A stretch of DNA of 64,000 bases, taken from positions 20,869,351-20,933,350 of the forward strand of contig NC_065544.1 in NCBI RefSeq assembly GCF_932294415.1. The letters run 5' to 3'. This DNA is from Quercus robur (lineage: Eukaryota; Streptophyta; Magnoliopsida; Fagales; Fagaceae). The notes under the pieces are model-generated. The model had not been told where the DNA came from, searched no databases, and was given only the letters and a program-made list of their open reading frames with translations. Below are positions 36,304 through 57,913 of the stretch, piece after piece; position 1 is the stretch's first letter, and every line of letters starts with the position of its first letter. Made by a program: the position numbers and the translations under genes.

Positions 36304-37340
36304 AGAGTTAACGTGATTCATATATATATATATATAAAAAAAAAAAAAAAAAAAGTAGAACTCAAATTTAGTGCAAATGCAGTTGGAAATAGATAATTGT
36401 GGTTAACCTTTTGATAAAATGAAAAACCTTTTTTTTTTTAAAGAAATAATAAAATTAAAAACCTAATAAGAGAGTGATGGACATTGTTGACCTTTTTTTT
36501 TAAAAAAAAAACTCACTATCTATTCATGAGGTGATCATGGTTATAATTTCTTAAAATGTAAACAAAGGCTATTAAAAGAGGTAAGGGAAGTCATACTGTT
36601 TAACTGTTGGAGAATGATTTTGAATACTTCTTTTGTAGCATAAGACAACCCTGTTTTTGGATCACAATACCTACAACATGAAATGACAATTCATTAAGAA
36701 GTACAATGGTGGAGTATATGAAGGAACCATTTATTTCAAAATTACATTTTAAAATAAAGAAGAAGGGGGAAAAAAAAAAAGAGTTAACGTGATACATATA
36801 AGAAAAAAAAAAAAAGTAGAACTTAAAGAAAGTGAATCATAAACAAAAGAAAAGAAAACAAAGAGGAACTTGCAAAAGATAGAACCTGAAAATTTGTTGA
36901 AGCCTTTGACAGTAAATATCTTTAATATAAAGAAAAAGAGAAGATGATGTAGAGCTAAACTAAATGTCTTTAATTTGAAGAAGAATGAGAGAGAGAAAGT
37001 GAGATAGAAACTATAAAGCGTACGTGAGTTTGTGGTTTTAAAGTGTAGGAGATTTAATTTACATATCTATCCTCGGTGGTTGAAAACTTGTAAGTGGGTA
37101 TGATGAGGGTATCTTAGGCATGAAAAATGTGGAATCCAAACAGGGGAAGCCCCTTAAATAGTAGTATAGAAGAATGAGAAATCCAAACAAGAAAAGTCTC
37201 TTAAATAATAGTATAGATATAGATAATATAAGGACACTATTATTCTCGTACCTAATCTCATGAAACTAGTTTCGATATGGTGCTCTTATGTATTAGACCT
37301 GTCAGAATTTGAAAATGGGCATGTGTCAAGTACATGTTAC
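36304..37340. other. AT-rich non-coding DNA with an (AT)n tract
   Basis: Includes an (AT)n run at about 36319-36336, A/T homopolymers, and a short internal duplication at about 37130-37225 (ATAGTAGTATAGA-type). No gene seen. Confidence 0.5.
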
Positions 37341-37344
37341 TGCA

Positions 37345-37696
37345 TCTCTTCTCTATATATTAAAAGGATTTTAATTATGGTTTCAAAAAATATCAAAAAT
37401 ATCTTTAACCTAATTAGATAATCCTTATCCTTAAAAAATAAAAATAATATGGGGTTAAAATTGTAATTCAACAAAATTAAAAAAAAAAAAATCAGAGAAA
37501 CTTTTTTCCTAAAAACTAACACACACTAAACTCAACAATTTACTTCATTTCAAATCTTAAATTTTAGTTTCTTAAAAATTTCTTCCTATATAACCTCACT
37601 AATAATAAATAAATTTAAATTGAAAAATTACATTAAACTCAAAATAAAATAAAAAAATGTCTTATCGCATGTGTAGAGCGCGTTTAATTAGGCTAG
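37345..37696 (+). mobile_element. Helitron-like element, copy 1
   Basis: Begins TCTCTTCTCTATATATTA after an A and ends ...AATTAGGCTAG before a T, the TC...CTAG/T pattern of Helitrons inserted at AT. About 352 bp, non-coding. The 3' hairpin is weak (CGC...GCG). Confidence 0.5.
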
Positions 37697-37997
37697 TGTA
37701 TCTTGTCGGTCTAGTGCATAAAGTACTAAATCTAAATCTTACTCTAAATTCATAATTTGTTTATGATTGTGAGTTTGAACAAAAAGTAGTAGTGAGTCAC
37801 ATGTAAGTTGCTAATGGGCAGAAAAATATAGCACAAATTAGTAAATTGTGAAATTAAATTTTAGATTTTTTATAATAATCATTAGAGGAGAGGGGTTGTT
37901 TGGCAGTTTGGCAACTGACTATTTGTTAGAATTGCCGACCTCTCTATCATTTTTTATTCTGCTACAGTCTTGTTCGCACCATGTGTTTGTTACTGTA

Positions 37998-38354
37998 TCT
38001 CTTCTCTATATATTAAGAGGATTTTAATTATAGTTTCAAAAAATGTTAAAAATATCCTTAACATAATTAGATAATCCTTATCCTTAAAATTTTTTTTAAA
38101 AAAATGGGGTTAAAATTGTAATTCAACAAAATTCAAAAAAAAAAAAAATCAAAGAAACTTTTTCCCTAAAAATTAACACACACTAAATTCAGCAATTTAC
38201 TTCATTTCAAATATTAAATTTTAGTTTTTTAAAAATTTCTTCCTATATAACCTCACTAATAATAGATAAATTTAAATTGAAAAATTACATTACACTCAAA
38301 ATAAAATAAAATAAGTGTCTTATCGCATGTGTAGAGCGTATTTAATTAGACTAG
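37998..38354 (+). mobile_element. Helitron-like element, copy 2
   Basis: A second copy of the 37345 element with the same TC start and CTAG/T end. It lies within a ~653-bp tandem duplication that also includes flanking DNA (37341-37993 and 37994-38646). Confidence 0.5.
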
Positions 38355-38718
38355 TATATCTTGTCGGTTCAGTGCATAAAGTACTATATCCAAATCTTAC
38401 TCTAAATTCACAATTTGTTTATGATTGTGAGTATGAACAAAAAGTAGTAGTGAGTCACATGTAAGTTGCTACTGGGCAGAAAAATATCGTACAAATGAGT
38501 AAATTGCGAAATTAAATTTTAGATTTTTTTTATAATAATCATTAGAGGAGAGGGGTTGTTTGGCAGTTTGACAATCGACTATTTGTTAGAGTTACCGACC
38601 TCTCTATCATTTTTTATTCTGCTACAGTCTTGTTCGTCCGTGTGTTTAAATGTCTTGGGCTGTATGGCCCACCTAATTGACTTCATAATATAAGCCCAAC
38701 TCGTGGATTTAAGATTTT

Positions 38719-38846
38719 GACGTTTTCTTTTTTACACTGACAAGTGAATGAATATAACAAAACATTTCCTATCATAAAAAATAAAAATGAAAAGGAAATG
38801 TTTTGTCATATTCATTCACTTGTCAGTGTAAAACCGAAAACGTCAA
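38719..38846. repeat. Long hairpin, ~52-bp arms
   Basis: GACGTTTTCTTTTTTACACT at 38719 pairs with the complementary sequence ending near 38846. The arms (about 38719-38770 and 38793-38846) share ACTGACAAGTGAATGAATAT, around a ~22-base loop. It could be a small fold-back MITE or a small-RNA source. No target duplication determined. Confidence 0.8.
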
Positions 38847-39165
38847 AAAAGAAAACGTCAAAATAAACTGCTCAAAAAAAGAAAAAACCAAATGATGACA
38901 AAAAATGATTTTTTTTTTCTTTTCCGGGCCGCAGTAGCTTGCATTCATTGGGTCGGATGGACCTAGATCTTAGGCCCAATTTTCGGATGGACCTAGCGAT
39001 AAATTTCTTCTTAACTAAATTATAAATTACACCATCTAATTTTAAAAAATATTTAATTTAAATATTTATTTCAGTCACATAATTTCTACTTGTGATCAAT
39101 GTAGTCGTTTTGTTACTATCCGTCCAAATCACACAATTAGATGCCAAAATGATGAAGTATTTACA

Positions 39166-39290
39166 CGCTCAGGTTCGATTTCCGCTACCAGCAAGAGTTC
39201 GTTGGTGGGCATCATATCCCTAAGCGTGTGTGCTCTGTCCAGGGGTTTAATATAACCATAAACACCCCCATTTTATTTTCTCAAAAAAAA
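39166..39290 (+). mobile_element. 5'-truncated SINE with 17-bp target duplication
   Basis: Related to the full SINE at 56707 (shared GGGGTTTAATATAACCATAA and B-box-like GGTTCGATTTCC). It ends in an A-run. Flanks 39149-39165 and 39291-39307 match at 16 of 17 bases (ATGATGAAGTATTTACA type). Confidence 0.8.
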
Positions 39291-39307
39291 ATGATGTAGT
39301 ATTTACA

Positions 39308-42003
39308 ACTTTTTAATATATTTTAAATTTAAAACAAATTAGTAAAAACTAATAAGAAATTTTTTACAAAAAAAAAAAAAAAAAAAAAAAACTTGAAGTG
39401 ACTTTATTTAACAATAAAAGACTTTATTAATTGAGATAACTCCATTACAACAACTAATTTAGATACTTGCATGGGTCATAAAACTTGAAGTGAAGACAAA
39501 TATTGTATAAAGAAATCATTGAAAACAAACCATTGTATCAGTAATTATTTTGACTACTATTTATTTGCAGTACTTTGGATGTATCAGGAAATCATAGCAA
39601 ATCATAGCTGACAGTAGTTGTTCATTATTGCTCAATAACATACATAACTGTTCATTGTATTATTGTGATTTTTTTCTGTTTGTGTTCACTTTTGTAAGCC
39701 TAAAAGGCATTCATATCAGTTTTAAGGGTCATAATTGAAAAAACAACTTATCTGAGTCCTAAGTTCCCTTCCATTTCGAACACATATTTATCAAAACCTC
39801 CAAAATTATCATTGTAACATTTTGAAAATTTTAAATGAATATCAAAGTTTGAAGTACTATTCTAGTTTTCAAAAATCAAGTAAGATTTTTGTTTTCAAAA
39901 ATAGATTCATTTTCAAGTTAATATATTGTATAGTAATTTTGTTATTGAAGCACACTTTCATCACATTCCATATATCTTCTCTTCATTCACCTAAAATTAA
40001 AAAATAATTTTTGATTTTTGATTGACTTTGTCCTATTTTGTCATATAAGCTTCTGATACCTGACACTTTTACATGTCATTATTCAACTTTTTTTGAGAAA
40101 AATGTCATGATTCAACTTAGTTTAACCTATAGTGATCATGGATTCTCTGAACTGAGATCTTAATACCAAGGAATGGATGTAGGAAATACCTTCTCATTTT
40201 AAGCCAAATAAATTGGTGAGAATTTTAGCCCACTCAATTCAACAAATATACATTTGAGAAGAATGCTACTTAATTGATTTGGGTCAACTTTTGATTTGGC
40301 ATAAAAGCTGATTCGGATCAACTATAAAACAATATATGTATGTAAAGAGTCCACAAATAAAGTGATGTACACTGTTGTCGAAAGGGACGTGGTATTGAAC
40401 TTATCTAAGGAAAAAAAAAAACAAAAGTAATGTGACAATTTTGTCATGTCACATATCAAACTATGCTTTATGCGTCTCACACACTATGCATGGAAGACAC
40501 CACATATTTAGAAGGGGAAATATTCTTACACATTCGTTAATGTGACATAGTGTCCATAATTTCACACATATTTCCTATTTTTTCCTCACTTAACAGTTAA
40601 CAAATGAAATGTGTGATGTGTACTGACGATGTACACTAACTAGACAATGCCCTACTTAAAAAATAAGATTTTGTAAAACGTTTCCTAGTTGTAGCATTAC
40701 TCTACAACTGAAAAATGTTGGTTATATTACTGCAAAGCAAAGATACCAGGCAATTCCATTGAAGAGAAGTCTGTCACAAGCTCTCTACGTTAATAAAAAG
40801 TGTTACTCAAATTATTTTACTTTCTTAAAATTTGCTTTGTTATTTTATCTTAGAAAATATTTCAGAAAATAAAAAGTGTTACTCCAAGTTACTTTACTTT
40901 CTTAAAATTTGCTTTGTTACTTTAGAAAATATTTCAGAAACTAAGAACGATAGTGGAGTTGAAATATAACTTTATTACCTCTCCAGCTTTCTAATATACT
41001 TATCAACAACATATATAATAGTGGAAATTATTACTTCTACGGTTTTCTTAATAATGACACAAATGAAGTAACTATTGCTGGAGTAATCAATGAACTATAG
41101 TCCCTTGTTACTAGTACCATGCCTCCCCTTGCATACTGTAGCAAGCATTAATATGCAAAAGTTGACTACCCATAGGATAGGTGAATGATTTAGCATACTT
41201 TTACTCAATTTCAGGTTAAATATTGCTTGTCAAAAATTAAGTGTAGACATTTTATGAATATTCCAAAATTTTCCAAATTCCAAGTCCTCCAAGGTTTTCA
41301 AAATCTAAATAAAAAAAGGATTTGGACAAGGCATTATCCCTCTATTCTTCTCAACCTTTTTTTTTTTTTCCTCTCTATTCTTCTCAACAATTTACATTAG
41401 TTGGACATCAATTAAGCAGTCCCATTAAATTATTCTAACAATCTCTTCCTCTCTTTTTATTTTATTTATGAATAAGCAGATTTATTCAATTAAAAAGAGG
41501 GTATAGACTACCCAAATTAACAAAGAAGATCAAAGGAAGGTTGAGCCTTTTTTTTTTTTTGGTCAATGGAAGGTTGAGCCTTAATACAATGACAAGTGTC
41601 TTACAAAAAAAAAAAAAAGGGACAGGTAAGGAGTGAAGCTGCCTACCAATCACCTCTCCAATAACCAGCAAAATTTGGAGCTTTGTGGACTTGTACAACC
41701 TATATGGATAATAATTATGTGATACATACTCTCAACAATGCAAGCTACTATCCATCCTAGCCTATATTATACAATCAAGGCCCTTACAATTTTTATAAAA
41801 ATTAATGAAACAAGCCCATGATAGTCACAAAAGTAAATCCAATCAATTTTCTTCCCATCACCGAGCTTGTTTCAAAGTGAAAGGCATGCAGCAATGATAG
41901 CAGAGTGTTGGGACATATTCTTTTCTAATTTGTTTATCATTGCTACAGCCGTTTTAACCGATAGCTTCCATGCCTAGGAAGACGTGGTTATTCTCCACAA
42001 ATT
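39308..42003. other. Non-coding DNA downstream of RIO2
   Basis: AT-rich. Contains a ~76-bp tandem duplication at about 40796-40945 (AAAAGTGTTACTC...ATTTCAGAAA) and homopolymer tracts, plus the RIO2 3' UTR near 42003. No gene or RNA recognised. Confidence 0.5.
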
Positions 42004-51495
<9,492 letters not shown>

Positions 51496-51812
51496 AAACT
51501 ATTTAGAGCATCCACAGTAGTGGAGCTAAAAATTTAGTTTTTTAACTCCACTAAAAGTTACTTTATCTATTATACCTACACACATACCGTAGCAGTGGAT
51601 CTATTTTAGCTATCAATGCAATAAAATAATATAAACATCGCAATAAAATAATATAAATATCACAATAAAATAATATAACTACTACAATAAAATAATATAT
51701 CCCACTAACCAAAAAATACATACACAGTACCAACCACCTCTATCATCAGCCACAACCACCACCACTGGCCACAACCACCACTCTACTTTGGCAACCACAA
51801 CACAACATAGAG

Positions 51813-51844
<32 letters not shown>

Positions 51845-52633
51845 AACCACAATCACAATCACAACCCCATCGCCATCGGTCATCACAACCAAAATCCACA
51901 AACCCACTATCAAAACCATCCACCACCACTACCATAGCCAAAATCAACTACCACCACCACAACCACCAAACCCATATGAAAATACATTAAAAAAAAAAAA
52001 AAAAAAAAAAAACCAAACAAATAAACTCAATTGCAGCAAAGAGAATATAGAGATGGCGTGGGTCTGATTGGAGGACTGGGAGAAGGCGTGGATCGGCAGA
52101 GTGGGGAAGACTGGGTGGCGTGGGTCTGATCGAAGGACTGGGCGGAGGCATGGGTCGGAGGTGTGGTTCGGCAGCTTGGGGCTTGGGTCGGTGACGTTGA
52201 GGCCGGCGGAGGGGCACGGACTGGGCGATGGGGCTTGGCGTGGGTTAGCGAGCTGGGTCGGCAGAATAGGTCGGCGGTGAAGGAGCTGGTTGGCGAGTTA
52301 AGGGATGAGGGAGATGAGGGAGGCCGGCGAGCTAGAGAGAAAAAAAAATTTGAGGAAGAAAGAAGAAAGAAGAGAAGCCGGAGAGAGAGAGAGAGAGAAA
52401 AGGAAAGGATTATTTTAATGAGAAAGGAGAGAGAAATGTAATAATAATAATAATAATTTTTTTTTAGCTTTGAGCTACAGTGCACATCTAAAAATAGATG
52501 TGCACTGTAGCTGAGGAGCTAAATCTTTTAGATTTAGCTCTAGTACTGCGTAATGGTTTTTTTGGTGTTTGAGAGCTAAAAAATACCATTATACGTATAT
52601 AGCACCACTGCTGTGAGTGCTCTAAAATAGTTT
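51496..52633. mobile_element. DNA element with ~29-bp TIRs upstream of RIO2
   Basis: Left end AAACTATTTAGAGCATCCAC and right end (complement) AAACTATTTTAGAGCACTCA continue into a shared CAGTAGTGG/CAGCAGTGG motif. The interior contains long A-tracts, ACCACCACC-rich DNA and GC-rich GGGTCGG repeats, which create frames on both strands with no domain. No transposase was seen. Confidence 0.65.
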
Positions 52634-53469
52634 AAAATGAACCTATTCAATTTACAAAAAGCCCACCCAAGCCTAACTATAGTTATAGGCACCTGCTCTA
52701 CTCTGTTAAATGCACAAAAAAGTATACTCCCTTCGAATCAGAGAAACAATTGCAGCCAGCCAAATGGGCTTTATAATTATGTCAAGAGAATTTTACAACT
52801 TTCAAAAGCCAATTAATAATTTATTAAAGACTTGATTTTTTTGGAAAGTTGTTTCGTTCCATCATCGAAACATATAGCCGTAGGGAGACTTTTGAATTGT
52901 GGGTAACATAAGGAGCTCAACCCCACATATCTTATTCGACGACAATTGAACAAACTAAACACCAATTGGTTAATAATAATTGAAATTGAACCACATGTCT
53001 AGTGCAGTAATACCAAATAAACATTCCTGGAAATCTAATTGGACAAAAAATTAGACATTGGACAAAAACTAGAAAACATGTAAATCTAATTTAAGAAAAA
53101 TTCTGAGGGAACAGAAATCAAAGGCTCACTTTTAAACTTTATTAGTTAAAGAGAACCAAAAAATTATTGTAAATTAATCATACAAACACCAAAAAAAATG
53201 AAATACTACAAAAACAAAATTCAGAAGAACTTGTAGAGAACGAGAATTTTTATTTTAATGAAAATGATTATTAAAAAATAAAAACAGACTTACAGTTCTC
53301 GTCTAGGAAAGCAGCGGTAGTTCAGGGACAAAGTGTGCACCGAGAATAATTTTTTTTAAAAAAAAAAAAAAAAAGTGTGGAAGAGAAGAATACTTTTCGT
53401 GCTCGTCAGCTCGCATTCGTGTTTGCGTTTGGGTACATGCGGCGTGCTATTTTTGATGAAAAAAAAAAA
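52634..53469. other. Non-coding DNA
   Basis: AT-rich spacer between two DNA elements, with no gene or RNA recognised. Confidence 0.4.
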
Positions 53470-53670
53470 GGGATAATTACACTTTACCCCCTGTAGTTTG
53501 CCTCTAATTTGATGTGCCTACCCGTGGTTTAAATTTTGACACTTTACCCACCTGTGATTCTCACCGTTACTGTGCCGTAACCCACCTCTCCCTCACCGTT
53601 ACTCTAACACAGAAATATGTAAAAAAAGCAGAAGCTCCACAGATAAAAAATTTAGGGTAATATGGCATCG

Positions 53671-53725
<55 letters not shown>

Positions 53726-54131
53726 GTAAAACGATAGAAGTATATTAAATCTAAAAAAAGGAATACAACGATTTTAGCACCTGAAGGTTGTACAATTAGA
53801 AGAACCAACTCAGTGGCTATCAACCTCAGGGAAAAAAACCAAAAAAAATAAAGAATTCTAAAAAAAAGAAAATAGAGACACAAAAAAAGTATAAAAAGGG
53901 GATGAGACCCACAACAGAGCTCATCGGTTGGAAAATGTCCCAGTAAGTCTCTTGTACTCTTCCAGAAGAGACGAAGCACCTTTAAAAATCATACAAGGAG
54001 GAGTCTGCACCTGCTCAAAATGGAACTTGTTTCTGGCATTCCATATAGACCACGAAACCATTGCCCAAGTCTCCAGCTTTGAGGTTGTTAGCCGCATCAT
54101 CATCATTTGTGCTAGCTCATAGATCAAAAAG
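53671..54131 (-). mobile_element. 5'-truncated LINE nested in the MULE-like element
   Basis: A ~48-base T-tract (the poly-A tail on the minus strand) starts at about 53675. The minus strand then encodes VSWSIWNARNKFHFEQ and SLLEEYKRL, a LINE ORF2 C-terminal pattern. The flanks carry an identical 19-base duplication, TTAGGGTAATATGGCATCG (53652-53670 and 54132-54150), with weaker matching beyond. Confidence 0.85.
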
Positions 54132-54255
54132 TTAGGGTAATATGGCATCGTTTAAAATTTTAAATAACTCTTACCTAAGAAAATATAATCTTAAATTTTA
54201 TTTATCTATAAAATATTAATAGCTTCTTGTTGTTATTCAATTTATGGCAAAAGGT

Positions 54256-54740
54256 GGACATCAAGGAGGGCAGGAATATGAAATGGACTCCAACTACGGT
54301 AAAATTAGAGAACCCTGTTTTTGTTCCGAATTTGGATCCAAACATAGATCATCCAGACCAGTTTGTTGAAGACTATGTTTCAAATCTGACCAAAATTCCC
54401 ATGGACCTGTCCAAACCATTATGGGAACTCCACCTCCTCAACATTAAAACCTCGGATGCAAAGGCAGTCGGAGTATTTCGAGTCCACCACTCAGTTGGTG
54501 ATGGTGCATCTCTCACTTCACTTCTCATTGCATCTACTCGAAAAACCTCGGACCCAGAAGCATTGCCTACTGTTCCCATAAAAAAACAAGCTGGTTCAAC
54601 CAATTCCAACACTACATTTTGGTGGCCATTATCCATTTGGTTTGTTTTGAGGTTGATTTGGAACACTTGTGTGGATTTTATGTTGTTCTTGGCAACTTTT
54701 TTGTTTCTGAAAGACACACAGAGTCCCATCAAAGGTGCAC
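54256..54740 (+). pseudogene. Captured WSD1-type wax ester synthase/DGAT exon
   Basis: The frame encodes KWTPTTVKLENPVFVPNLDP, then PDQFVEDYVSNLTKIPMDLS, FRVHHSVGDGASLTSLL and FFLKDTQSP-like sequence, matching one internal exon of plant O-acyltransferase WSD1. HHSVGDG is the acyltransferase HHxxxDG active site that transfers acyl groups from acyl-CoA to fatty alcohols or diacylglycerol. The match begins and stops abruptly at exon-like limits. N- and C-terminal parts are absent, and the remaining open frame runs into the inverted repeat. It is therefore a captured fragment, although the frame is still open. Confidence 0.85.
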
Positions 54741-54977
54741 CCAAGTGCGATCTGACTACTAAACGATGCCATACCACAAATTTCAATAACCCTAACTTTT
54801 TGATCTGTTTGAGCTTTTGTTTTTGACATATTTCTGTGTTAGAGTAACAGTAAGGGAGAGGTGGGTTACGGCACAGTAACGGTGAGAATCACAGGTGGGT
54901 AAAGTGTCAAAATTTAAACCATGGGTAGGTACATCAAATTAAAGACAAACCATAGGTGGGTAAAGTGTAATTATCTC

Positions 54978-56688
54978 AAAAATATAAGAGGGATAGAGAG
55001 AAGGGGCTGTAAAGATGGTTTTATAAATTTTAAGTATTAAAATAAATATTTTATAAATAGGAAACTATTTTAAATTAACGGAAAATATTATAAAAATATA
55101 TATTTTTTAGAGATTGTTTTTGGTTAAAATTTGTTGGAAAATAATTTTATTTTATGTTAGGCTAAATAAAAGAATTTAAATACAATATGAAAATTATTGA
55201 AAACTATCTCAAATTTAAGGAGGCCATCAAACATTAAAAAAAAGAAAAAGAAAAAAAAGACAGAGATAATTTTCTTTAAAATTACTTTTTAGAAAATGTT
55301 AATGTCAAAATAACTCTATTAATTTTTTTTCAATTTATTATAAAAATTAGGAATTTAGCTTTACTATTAATTTTGTTTTTTTTGGGTAAAGTGTTACTAT
55401 TAACTTAAGCTTTGCCAAAATTTTAAAATATTAAAAAAAAAAAAACTTTAATTAAGAAAAGAATCTCTACACTAGATAGTATCATCTACACTATATAAGT
55501 AAAGTTAGGCTAAAAAGCCATGGTTGTACCAAATAACTACACAAATTACAATCATATTTTTTTTAGATAAAAAATAAACACAACTCACTTGGTCTTATCA
55601 ATTTTTTCTCTACTACTTTATCACTTCTTTTCTTTTCAATTTTTTTTCTATTAAGATTTATCTAAAAATGAAGTAGATTTAGATAAATCTCTGGTCACTA
55701 ATATTTTTTTTTAAGTACTCTATATTAGGTTTTCTTAATTATTTAGAAATATCATCTCTTACTAATTTGCTGAATTTTTGTTTATGGCTTGAGCAGCATT
55801 TGTGGGTACGAGGCAAGGCTGGGTAAGATTTGGTTGGTCGAATCTATGTGATGATAACTTTGGTTTTGGAGGTTTGTCATGGGGTAAGATTTGGGTTTTC
55901 TGCTTAGGGAAGATTGGCTTGGTTATATGAGTTTGGCATTTATCTTTGTGGATGAGATGGGATGGGATGGGATGGGATGGAATTATGGAATGATTGGTTT
56001 CAATTTTTGTATTTTGGGATTGTGGAGATGATATTGTCGGTGGTGGTATAGGTTTAGATGAAATTTTAGTTTGAATTTAGTATCATTGAAAACAAAATTA
56101 TAAAGAAAGAATTAAAGAAATCTTAGGAGTAAAGCATAAGGATAGATCAAAACAATTTTATTTTCCATTTTTCACTTTTTGTCTTTGCAAAATTGGCTAG
56201 ATTTTTATCTTTCAGAATGTTTTTCATGTTCTTTTGATATTTTCACATTTAGAATTATTGTCTTCAAGTTGGATTGTTTGGTTTGCTAAGAGGTGAGGCT
56301 TATTGCTAAAATTGATTAGATGAAAAGATGCTCATAGTGAGGTTCTCAACTTATTTTTTGAGGTATTGGTAGATTATATTAAGTGAATTTGAAGGATAGA
56401 TTACCAATTTGTTTATAAAGTGTAGTGAATGAGAACTTTAATGGTCATTGGTCATTCATAATAGTCCCTAAAAAGTTTAAGGGATCCAAAATTTTCTTTT
56501 CATTTCTTTTGGGGATATTCTTGAACATTTTTTTTTTTTTTTTGGTTGTGAAGTCTTGAACTTCAACTTGGTCACACTGTTTGAAAGTATTTTTACTGCT
56601 TTCAAATCAAAAAATTTGCCAACTAATTGCATATTCTCAATTATATGTTTTTTTAGTTGAATCTTAATTTATGTGTTTTGGTGTTACA
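54978..56688. other. Non-coding DNA with a (GGGAT)n run
   Basis: AT-rich. About five GGGAT-type units lie at 55956-55981. No gene or RNA recognised. Confidence 0.5.
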
Positions 56689-56706
56689 AAGATTATTTGA
56701 CCAAGC

Positions 56707-56929
56707 CAACAGGGGCTTGGCTAAGTGGGTAAGGTTTGGACGCTTCATGCACCACACCTAGGTTCAAGTCCCGCTGCTCGCAGGTTTTTGTTGGTGGGCA
56801 TCCTTAGTGGGGTTGATCCCCCACACGAGCATTATGAGAAAAGACCCTCCGTTGTTGCTCGACACCCTGCTCGGGGGTTTAATATAACCATAAACGCCCC
56901 CATTTTTTTTTAAGCAAAAAAAAAAGAAG
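56707..56929 (+). mobile_element. tRNA-derived SINE, full length, 18-bp target duplication
   Basis: A-box-like TGGCTAAGTGGG (about 56718) and B-box GGTTCAAGTCC (56761-56771) are spaced as in a pol III tRNA-type promoter. The body ends GGGGTTTAATATAACCATAA, then an A-rich tail. Flanking copies AAGATTATTTGACCAAGC (56689-56706 and 56930-56947) are identical. A truncated relative is at 39166. Confidence 0.9.
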
Positions 56930-56947
56930 AAGATTATTTGACCAAGC

Positions 56948-57882
56948 TTAAATGCTTTTGCAAGTTGTTGATGTGCAATCTTATGACATTGGTAAAAGGA
57001 AATGGAAGTTATTGAATAACAAATGAAAGTTTGCCTTTTTCTGTGCATTATAATTATCTAAGATTGCTGGTTTCCAATGGATAATTTGGTCACTTGCCCA
57101 AGACCGTTTGTGACTAAGAAGTTAATGCTTAGACATTATGAATAAAGAACTGAACGTTTTAAGAGAGTGAAAAAGAGTGATTGTAATATTATTTTAGAGA
57201 AATCTTCTTTTTTTTTTTTTTTTTTCTCTCTCAATTGTTGCTTCCTTTGCCTCTATGTACTATTTACCACAACTATTTTCTTTCAAATGTAAAAGCAACC
57301 AAAATTATGAAAAAAGGCATATATATTGAAATACACAATTCTAAACAAGTAATCATCTTGTCCAAAAAAGCTACCAATCATAATTCAAAAACTTAGTGGT
57401 AGGATCCATTAGTTGATTTTAATTGGCCATCCATGAAAACATAATTGGTTTCAATCTAATCATCTTTAAAGCATTTGACGAAACCCTATGCTAGAAGTAA
57501 AAAGTTAAAGTTAAAGTTAAAAAAATTAAGAATGTAAAAAATTTTGTAAGTCACCATCCATCTCCCTCTTAGTAATGGATCTTGCTTGCATTTACTTTCT
57601 TTTTAATCTTTTTTTTTCCTTATTGAAAAGTAGGACAACTATTTTATTAACTAAACAACCCTTATTTTATTTTATATTGTTTGTATTAAGAAAAATACGG
57701 CCTAATCAGTACCCTCGTTGAACTGGCGTGTTTTGCCAGAGCCAAGGGTGAATGACTTTTTGTTTTGCCATGGATGTGGCCTTTGTTCTTTCTGAGCCTA
57801 GCTGCTATGACAAGTGAAGGGCAAAAATTGGTAGTATGTGTTTCTTCAACTGTAGGACATGCTAATCTTTTTCTTTTTCCTT

Positions 57883-57913
<31 letters not shown>

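Larger units (their letters stand above)
53470..54977. mobile_element. MULE-like element carrying a captured gene fragment
   Basis: GGGATAATTACACTTTACC at 53470 is matched by the complementary end at 54977. The inverted repeats extend for about 150 bp with high identity and, more weakly, to about 200 bp. Flanks are A-rich (AAAAAAAAA versus AAAAATATA), compatible with but not proof of a 9-bp duplication. Long TIRs, no transposase, and an internal host gene fragment fit a Pack-MULE. A truncated LINE is nested in the left part. Confidence 0.7.

Noticed and set aside
51987-52485. Pro/Ser-rich minus-strand frame and overlapping Gly/Arg plus-strand frames
   Set aside because: Mutually overlapping frames in GC-rich repeats of a TIR element; no domain or conserved core.
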